Source of the DNA: an uncultured Phocaeicola sp.
GTDB taxonomy: Bacteria > Bacteroidota > Bacteroidia > Bacteroidales > Bacteroidaceae
Length of the DNA: 38,308 bases
NCBI GenBank assembly: GCA_944321335.1
Contig: CALUKX010000025.1
Span: 1-38,308 of the forward strand
Direction: 5' to 3'
This document shows, piece by piece, positions 33,512 through 38,308 of this stretch (positions within the stretch are counted from its first letter, which is position 1; each line of letters opens with the position of its first letter). Below the pieces are notes generated by a model. That model was given only the letters and a program-made list of their open reading frames with translations, ran no database searches and was not told the DNA's origin. A program made the translations under genes and the position numbers.

Positions 33512-35575
33512 TTAATAATATTTTTCTTGTTCTGTGAATCCATTATCCTTAGATTTTTCAAGGATATGCAAGCAATCTGAAGCAAAATTAAAAGATATTG
33601 TATTCTCTTTCTCAATTGCTACTGCAATATGTTCTATTTTTTTCTTTTCCATTATAGATAGTTTTCTAGTTTGTTTTCCCCAAACCGCTAAGTCTTCCCA
33701 TGTAGATATACTGATATTTCTAGCACTATTAATTGTTCTAATTTGTTCTTCTGTAAGTTCTTCGGCATTTTGATTGTATAATAATGAATTGTCGAATTGT
33801 GGTATTTGTGCCATTTTTATTTTTATAGTGTTCCAGAAGTCTGGTTTTTTTGCAAGTACACTTGGATTTTTATTACCATCAGCGGCAACACCTTTAATGT
33901 AATCAGCGACAATGTCAATACATTTTTTTATGATATCTTTTATGTTTTCTGGAACAGATTGTTTTTCCCAAATTGCATCTAAATTTAAATTGTTTTGAGA
34001 TTTCAGCGATAATGTTGCTAGCACATAATTATTAATTATATTGCCATACCCTTTATTACCTGATTCCTTAAATAAACTATCAATTGTTTCATATAAGATG
34101 GCTTTTGCGATTAATCTGTGGAAGTATGTTTTATCAACTTCTTGGTTTTCTTTTTTAATAATCATATCCCAAAATTTGTCAAAGCAAACTTCTCCACCTC
34201 GGCTTGCTATATATGGATACTCTTTCCATGACATTTCTAATTTTGCTATGTCAGTTTTTGCAAAAACCTGCTTTTTAGGATGGGCTTTTATAAATTTTCT
34301 AGCTTTGGCCGTAGTGCTTCCACCGATATTATTTACTTCTGATAGATATTGTCCTCTCATCCTTTCAAAGAACCATTGTGTTCCTGTTCGGCATGAATTA
34401 TTGGGAACCCATTCTTTTTTAGATATTGCATCTAATTTAATCATATATGGATGGTTAGCACATAAATCAGAATCTTTTATTTGTGTTTGAGAATTTGCAT
34501 ACTTCGCTATGTTGGCAACAATTTCACCATTAGCATCATTTTTTATTTCTGATACTTTCATGGCTACAAAAGCTTTAGTTAAATCTACTGAACGTTGTTT
34601 ATAGGCATTGTATATTGTATTTGTTGTTTGACCGCCATTTACAATATGCCAGTTTTTGAGATTAATAATTTGTAGTTTGCCTTCCTGTAGTTCTGTAGTA
34701 ACTTTGTCTGCGGTACTGGAAATCCCATTATTGTAAGAAAAGAACATGTCAGGATTCTCTCTGAGAGTTTGTGCCATTGTTTTATTTACTTTTATTTTTC
34801 CTCCTAAAAAATTTCTCACGTTCTGATCTATGAGTCTGGTCTTATGTTTGCTATAAATATGTGCTAATGTAATTGCTGGCATAATTGCTAAATAAGATTT
34901 TACCGAATTATTTTGATCATGCATTTCAAGACATTCGATGGGGGTATGGTAAACATTAGCTAAATCAATGTCAATATCATTGGCTTGTCTTCTAGACATT
35001 TCACATTTTCGTACAGCTTCAATGTCCCATACTTGATATTCACAATTTATGTTCTTTTCGGTAATGGTAATATCATCAATGGTATATTCTTCTTTATTTG
35101 CTCCATTGGATAAGATAAAAAAACGGATTGTGTCAATTTGATTCTTTTGATATGCTTCTTTTATTAAATCAACTACATCGTAAACATCGGGGTCATTGTT
35201 TTTGTAAATTTTAGAAAGTGACCCCTCTATTGCTAAATTAAAAAAGTGTGTAATTTCATTTACTGCTTTGTCTATTTGTTTACGCGTTAAGGTTTGTATT
35301 TCAAATTTGTCAAAATAGACTGAAATAAATAAATCTAGAATTCCAGACTCTTCTGAATAATCAAAAGCATTTACCCTATAATATTCAAAAGATCTGTTTG
35401 TACAATTAGGGTTAAAGCAATTTATAAGCTCTGGAGCCAAAACAAACCCATCCTCTTTTATGTATTCAATAATAAGGCTTGTTGATTCTTGTTCTTTTGT
35501 TGTGTTTGAATCTATGGCATTTTCTGTCACAATGTCCATGAATTCCTGGTAAAAAGTTTTTAAATCGTATTCCAT
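33512..35575 (-). CDS. AIPR-family protein (abortive infection/phage resistance)
   Basis: A 687-residue cytoplasmic protein. The central part carries the family hallmarks: NVRNFLGG (residues 252-259), MFFSYNNGISSTADKV (about 278-293), IVNGGQTTNTIYNAYK (about 311-326) and AKYANSQTQIKDSDL. AIPR proteins (PF10592) occur in defence islands beside methyltransferases and restriction genes, and one was identified as an abortive phage-infection gene; the enzymatic activity is not established, and no catalytic residues can be assigned here. It starts 11 bp after the XRE regulator and is followed by the KTSC-like gene. The sequence is distinctly AT-rich compared with recA or the men genes, a sign of transfer. 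Confidence 0.85.
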   Translation of the reverse strand: MEYDLKTFYQEFMDIVTENAIDSNTTKEQESTSLIIEYIKEDGFVLAPELINCFNPNCTNRSFEYYRVNAFDYSEESGILDLFISVYFDKFEIQTLTRKQIDKAVNEITHFFNLAIEGSLSKIYKNNDPDVYDVVDLIKEAYQKNQIDTIRFFILSNGANKEEYTIDDITITEKNINCEYQVWDIEAVRKCEMSRRQANDIDIDLANVYHTPIECLEMHDQNNSVKSYLAIMPAITLAHIYSKHKTRLIDQNVRNFLGGKIKVNKTMAQTLRENPDMFFSYNNGISSTADKVTTELQEGKLQIINLKNWHIVNGGQTTNTIYNAYKQRSVDLTKAFVAMKVSEIKNDANGEIVANIAKYANSQTQIKDSDLCANHPYMIKLDAISKKEWVPNNSCRTGTQWFFERMRGQYLSEVNNIGGSTTAKARKFIKAHPKKQVFAKTDIAKLEMSWKEYPYIASRGGEVCFDKFWDMIIKKENQEVDKTYFHRLIAKAILYETIDSLFKESGNKGYGNIINNYVLATLSLKSQNNLNLDAIWEKQSVPENIKDIIKKCIDIVADYIKGVAADGNKNPSVLAKKPDFWNTIKIKMAQIPQFDNSLLYNQNAEELTEEQIRTINSARNISISTWEDLAVWGKQTRKLSIMEKKKIEHIAVAIEKENTISFNFASDCLHILEKSKDNGFTEQEKYY

Positions 35576-35586
35576 ATGTTTTAAAT

Positions 35587-35814
35587 TTAGAGTTCTTCTA
35601 TAATTTTACAAAAATCAGAGAGTTTCATTCCATAGGCTTCTGCTATTTTGTTGACAGTGTCAAGTGTTGGCATTTTTTGCCCGTTTTCGAGATAGCTGTA
35701 ATATCTTAGACTAATGCCTGCCATATCAGCAATATCCCATTGAGATAGTTTGGTTCCCTGACTCGTTCTTATGGATCTAAGGGCTAATGCAAATTTCTTT
35801 TTCGTTAGTATCAT
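35587..35814 (-). CDS. XRE-type helix-turn-helix regulator
   Basis: I start it at the ATG at 35814 (75 residues): the earlier ATG at 35865 lies upstream of the promoter box (35831-35838). The helix-turn-helix is KLSQWDIADMAGISLRYYSYLENGQKMPTLDTVNKIAEAYGMKLSDF, a Cro/CI-type domain occupying nearly the whole protein. It is the first gene of the operon with AIPR and KTSC and is likely an autorepressor. The candidate operators at 35862-35873 and 35902-35909 lie in its promoter region. Confidence 0.85.
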   Translation of the reverse strand: MILTKKKFALALRSIRTSQGTKLSQWDIADMAGISLRYYSYLENGQKMPTLDTVNKIAEAYGMKLSDFCKIIEEL

Positions 35815-35830
35815 TTTTCTTTCTTTTTTG

Positions 35831-35909
35831 CAAATATCAGATATTAAAATGATACATAATTGCACTATAGTGCTTGTTTATTGATGATGTTTATTTAATA
35901 AGCACTATA
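35831..35909 (-). promoter_or_regulatory. XRE promoter region with GCACTATAGTGC operators
   Basis: CAAATATC (35831-35838) reads GATATTTG on the minus strand, close to TAnnTTTG. GCACTATAGTGC (35862-35873) is a perfect 12-bp palindrome at the position of the -33 box. A half-site GCACTATA recurs at 35902-35909, 40 bp further on. This layout suits an XRE autorepressor. Confidence 0.6.
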
Positions 35910-35939
35910 ATTCATTATATGATGGTTGGGTAAAATAAA

Positions 35940-35960
35940 AAGCAGCCACAGAGGCTGCTT
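35940..35960 (-). terminator. Terminator of the methyltransferase gene
   Basis: AAGCAGCC (35940-35947) and GGCTGCTT (35953-35960) form a perfect 8-bp stem, followed by a T-rich tract on the minus strand, immediately behind the methyltransferase stop at 35966. So the methyltransferase is a separate transcript from the XRE operon. Confidence 0.8.
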
Positions 35961-35965
35961 AATAT

Positions 35966-36967
35966 CTATTGTTTTTTAGCTCCAAAAATTTGGGAGAAAA
36001 TATAATTAATTAAAATTCCAGTAAGGTTTACATCCCAGCCATTACCAGCTCGTCTGCCCAATGCATTATATGAAAGATTAGCATAACATAATTCTCCATC
36101 GTCAAAACCCATGAGCCTGAAATGTTCATTAATAGATGGTTTTCTCACTCTTGGTTTTCCATTAATAGGTGGTTCAACGAATCTAACGATATTATGTTCT
36201 GGTGGGGTTAGTGTCATACATAATCCATCTGTTTTCATTTTTTTATTATATATATCAAAACATAATGGCTCATCTACAATAAAATCATTGTGATGAATTT
36301 TTTTTAAATGCTCTACTTGTTTCTCTGTTCTATAAAGATGTGGATCAACGTCTTTATCTAAGAAATCTTTCAATTTAAATCCATTATGTATTGTAGGTGG
36401 AGTCATACTAAAATTTAATGGAAGTGGAGTCAAACTTGCAAATATCCATAAACGTTCTCTAGATTGTGGTATGCCATAATCCTTACTATTCAATAATACA
36501 CATTTTGGGTCATAGCCAATATCTTGAAGTCCTGTAATAATTGCTTTATAGATTTCTCTATTTCTTTTTTGTAGGAGCCCTTTAACATTCTCTAATAATA
36601 TGTATTGAGGTTTCTTTTCGTTGCATATTCTTAAAATATCTTTATATAAAATACCTCTTTCATCATTTTCGCCTAACCTTTTTCCTGCGTTTGAAAATGG
36701 TTGACAGGGGAATCCTCCTGTAAATAGATCAAAATTAGGCAATTTCTTTGGAGGAATTTGAGTAATATCCCCCCAATTCTTGATATTGGGGAAATTTGCG
36801 GAATAAATTTGACATGCTTCTTGATCGATTTCAGAATATCCTATAACTTTATATTTAACACCAGATCTTTTTAATCCAAATGAGGCTCCTCCATATCCTG
36901 CAAAAGCTTCAAATACTTTTAATGTTTTATGTCTTTTTAGTTGAATTTTTTCCCATCCTAAATCCAT
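35966..36967 (-). CDS. DNA (cytosine-5)-methyltransferase
   Basis: A 333-residue enzyme transferring methyl from SAM to carbon 5 of cytosine. The ordered motifs are intact: motif I FEAFAGYGGAS (about 19-29), motif IV GGFPCQPFS with nucleophile Cys88, motif VI LLENVKG (Glu126), motif VIII QSRERL and motifs IX-X with RRAGNGWDVN. It is therefore probably active. The region between motifs VIII and IX, which sets the target sequence, is normal in length. No restriction endonuclease gene accompanies it in this window, so it may be solitary, or its partner was lost. It lies next to the XRE-AIPR-KTSC operon, consistent with a defence island. Confidence 0.92.
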   Translation of the reverse strand: MDLGWEKIQLKRHKTLKVFEAFAGYGGASFGLKRSGVKYKVIGYSEIDQEACQIYSANFPNIKNWGDITQIPPKKLPNFDLFTGGFPCQPFSNAGKRLGENDERGILYKDILRICNEKKPQYILLENVKGLLQKRNREIYKAIITGLQDIGYDPKCVLLNSKDYGIPQSRERLWIFASLTPLPLNFSMTPPTIHNGFKLKDFLDKDVDPHLYRTEKQVEHLKKIHHNDFIVDEPLCFDIYNKKMKTDGLCMTLTPPEHNIVRFVEPPINGKPRVRKPSINEHFRLMGFDDGELCYANLSYNALGRRAGNGWDVNLTGILINYIFSQIFGAKKQ

Positions 36968-37587
36968 ATTTATATTATATTCTCCTTTTGTATGTTTTAT
37001 TTTTTTTGATTTTTGTGACAGTTATGGTTGTGATTAGAATTATAATAACAACTTGCAAAAATATAAGTTTAATCATTCTTTTCCAAATTCTTTTTTAGAC
37101 TATAGTTTTTATTTTTGGGGAAAATGTATTATCGTGCGTATTTGCTCTATGTTTATTTTCAAAATAGATTATTTTATAGTTAGTATCATTATGTGTCCTG
37201 TTAGAATTGGAATAAATATTAATCAAATAATCCTGGAAAAAGGGAAACATTTAGTTCTCTGATATTGTTGAACTTAGTTTTCTTAAACAGATTTCTAATA
37301 TTGGTTTTATCTGTAAGTGTTTTCTAGCAAGTAAATGACTTGACGTATCCGTTGCAATTGTATTTGTCAACCAAGTACCTACTTATCTTTATCGAGAAAT
37401 TCAACCAAAATGTGCGAAGACATATTTGTTTTTGTTCATATGCAGTCTATCTTATAGACTACAATGTAGTAAATTCAAATCGTCGCACCCTAAAAATGCT
37501 TGTAAAAGACTATATTTCAATTATTTCAAAGACCAATTTCCATTTTTAACGGGACAGTAATGATGATTTATATTATTAAAATGTATT
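36968..37587. other. AT-rich intergenic stretch
   Basis: I see no supported gene in these 620 bases. Frames at 37053-37262 and 37340-37549 are low-complexity, hydrophobic and lack domain features. Two adjacent small hairpins are present: GTCTAT-CTT-ATAGAC (37445-37459) and ACTAC-AAT-GTAGT (37458-37470), so a small RNA or a deletion scar is possible but unsupported. Confidence 0.5.
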
Positions 37588-38193
37588 ATGGCAAATTGGT
37601 GTTATACATCTTACGTAGTTGTAGGTGATGCGAACAATATTCTTGATCTTTATCGGAAGTTATTATCATTGTTAGAAGTACCTTCTCCATTAATCCCTAA
37701 TGAATATGGATGTAGTTGGGTAGGTAACTTAATTGCTTTGTTAGGAGGACAAAATAAGGAAATATTTTGTCGTGGATTATTTAGTGATGTTGAACTTGAA
37801 GATTCTTCAATATTAAGATTTTCAGTTCTGTCAGCTTGGGCGGAATTATTTGAAGTTCGTAATTTTATAGAAGATTATTATGGGAATATTAAAATGTACT
37901 TTTATGCAGAGGAGCCTGGATGTAATTATTATTTAACTAATGATGCAGATGGTGTGTTCTTCAAAGATCGTTATATTATAAATACAAGTGATGGCGTGTA
38001 TACATTTGTAACGTTGGCAGAAGTATATAGTTTTGTTGGGAAATTAACGGGAAAACGTAAGCATTCGGTAAACCACGTATTTTTGTCTCCAACTTCCATC
38101 ATTAACTTTACGTCCAAAAAGCAAAGTTATGATGACACGAGAAGAAGTAGTAGAGATAATGAACTACTGCAAAGAGCACAAAGTGACTTATAA
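37588..38193 (+). CDS. DUF1281-like MANWC-type protein, 3' end fused to IS66 sequence
   Basis: The frame is 201 residues. It opens MANWCYTSYVVVGDANN, the MxNWC start typical of ferredoxin-like DUF1281/YubB-type proteins of mobile elements, and it is homologous over the first 59 residues to 32773-33036. The native part ends at about residue 156 (FVGKLTGK). From 38057 the sequence starts GTAAGC, the probable left end of an IS66-type element, and the remaining 45 codons (KHSVNHVFLSPTSIINFT to RAQSDL) look IS-derived. So the real C-terminus is probably lost to the insertion. Function unknown. Confidence 0.65.
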   Translation: MANWCYTSYVVVGDANNILDLYRKLLSLLEVPSPLIPNEYGCSWVGNLIALLGGQNKEIFCRGLFSDVELEDSSILRFSVLSAWAELFEVRNFIEDYYGNIKMYFYAEEPGCNYYLTNDADGVFFKDRYIINTSDGVYTFVTLAEVYSFVGKLTGKRKHSVNHVFLSPTSIINFTSKKQSYDDTRRSSRDNELLQRAQSDL

Positions 38194-38308
38194 GTCAAGA
38201 TTAGAGGAGCTCAATATCCCTGTATGGCGGTTTTATGACAGCAAATCCCGTTATGCCGCCGAGCAATCATCGGGTAAATCGGCTCAAGGTGAGTTTATCG
38301 AGCTTCCC
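38057..38308 (+). mobile_element. IS66-type element, left end (continues beyond the window)
   Basis: The putative end is GTAAGCATTCGGTAAACC (38057-38074). IS66-family inverted repeats begin GTAA. It is followed by a short leader and the first IS reading frame. The right end and the target duplication (usually 8 bp) are outside the window. It interrupts the gene at 37588. Confidence 0.6.
38132..38308 (+). CDS. IS66-type accessory protein (first orf), partial
   Basis: The frame is open from the ATG at 38132 (an in-frame ATG also sits at 38129) to the window edge, 59 codons. It begins MTREEVVEIMNYCKEHKVTYKSR and continues LEELNIPVWRFYDSKSRYA, which resembles the small first protein of Bacteroides IS66-type elements (two such accessory proteins precede the transposase). 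It overlaps the chimeric tail of the preceding frame in another reading frame. The C-terminus is missing because the window ends. Confidence 0.6.
   Translation, partial: MTREEVVEIMNYCKEHKVTYKSRLEELNIPVWRFYDSKSRYAAEQSSGKSAQGEFIELP

Noticed and set aside
35966-36967. A complete restriction-modification system
   Set aside because: No endonuclease frame is found beside the methyltransferase; the AIPR protein is not a recognised type II nuclease.
37053-37549. Two 69-codon frames between the methyltransferase and the MANWC gene
   Set aside because: Low-complexity hydrophobic translations without start signals or domains.
1-38308. CRISPR arrays, rRNA or tRNA genes
   Set aside because: I found no regularly spaced repeats and no tRNA- or rRNA-like stretches on either strand; without tools, short tRNAs could be missed.

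Overview
This is a Bacteroides-like chromosome segment (order Bacteroidales, probably Bacteroides or Phocaeicola; I cannot fix the species). The signs are several promoters of the Bacteroidetes type (TTTG, 19-21 bp, TAnnTTTG), many lipoproteins with Bacteroidetes lipoboxes, an Omp28-like protein, a BACON-domain protein, a carboxypeptidase-regulatory/beta-barrel outer-membrane protein, a HU-like/VirE module and a MenC-MenE pair.

Layout. 1-4.3 kb: two surface lipoproteins and a cell-wall amidase on the + strand. 4.4-8.3 kb: minus-strand housekeeping genes (zinc-peptidase-like protein, recA, bcp peroxiredoxin, saccharopine/carboxyspermidine dehydrogenase). 8.4-9.2 kb: tandem META-domain lipoprotein. 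9.2-13.8 kb: a tightly overlapping minus-strand operon of an exported caspase-like protein, an ECF sigma factor, a membrane anti-sigma/TPR-like protein and an exported CHAT protease. 14.0-15.1 kb: two uncharacterised genes running divergently from that operon. 15.2-18.0 kb: outer-membrane beta-barrel protein. 18.3-20.2 kb: dnaK, with a sigma54-like site and a cUUCGg hairpin in front. 20.4-24.3 kb: uncharacterised membrane protein, papain-like lipoprotein hydrolase, DUF4878-like lipoprotein, YczE-like membrane protein and a small acetyltransferase. 24.5-28.8 kb: CPA1-type cation/proton antiporter, menE and menC. 28.9-29.6 kb: HicAB toxin-antitoxin pair with a clear double operator. 29.7-32.5 kb: M15 peptidase and HU-like protein, diverging from a VirE/VapE-type helicase across a compact iteron-like repeat. 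32.8-38.3 kb: an AT-rich accessory island (KTSC-like protein, AIPR-family protein, XRE regulator, C5 DNA methyltransferase) bracketed by two paralogues of one small family. The left paralogue is truncated and the right one is cut by an IS66-type element that runs off the window.

How the genes may work together. The most distinctive system is the caspase / ECF sigma / anti-sigma-TPR / CHAT operon. Both protease-fold proteins carry export signals and the anti-sigma-like protein spans the inner membrane, so the arrangement suggests protease-gated release of a sigma factor. The right-hand third is a run of mobile and defence-type modules: HicAB, VirE with repeats, AIPR with a methyltransferase, and IS66. 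A shared, exactly spaced promoter motif links an uncharacterised gene at 14.0 kb with an uncharacterised membrane protein at 20.4-21.7 kb, which suggests a small local regulon.
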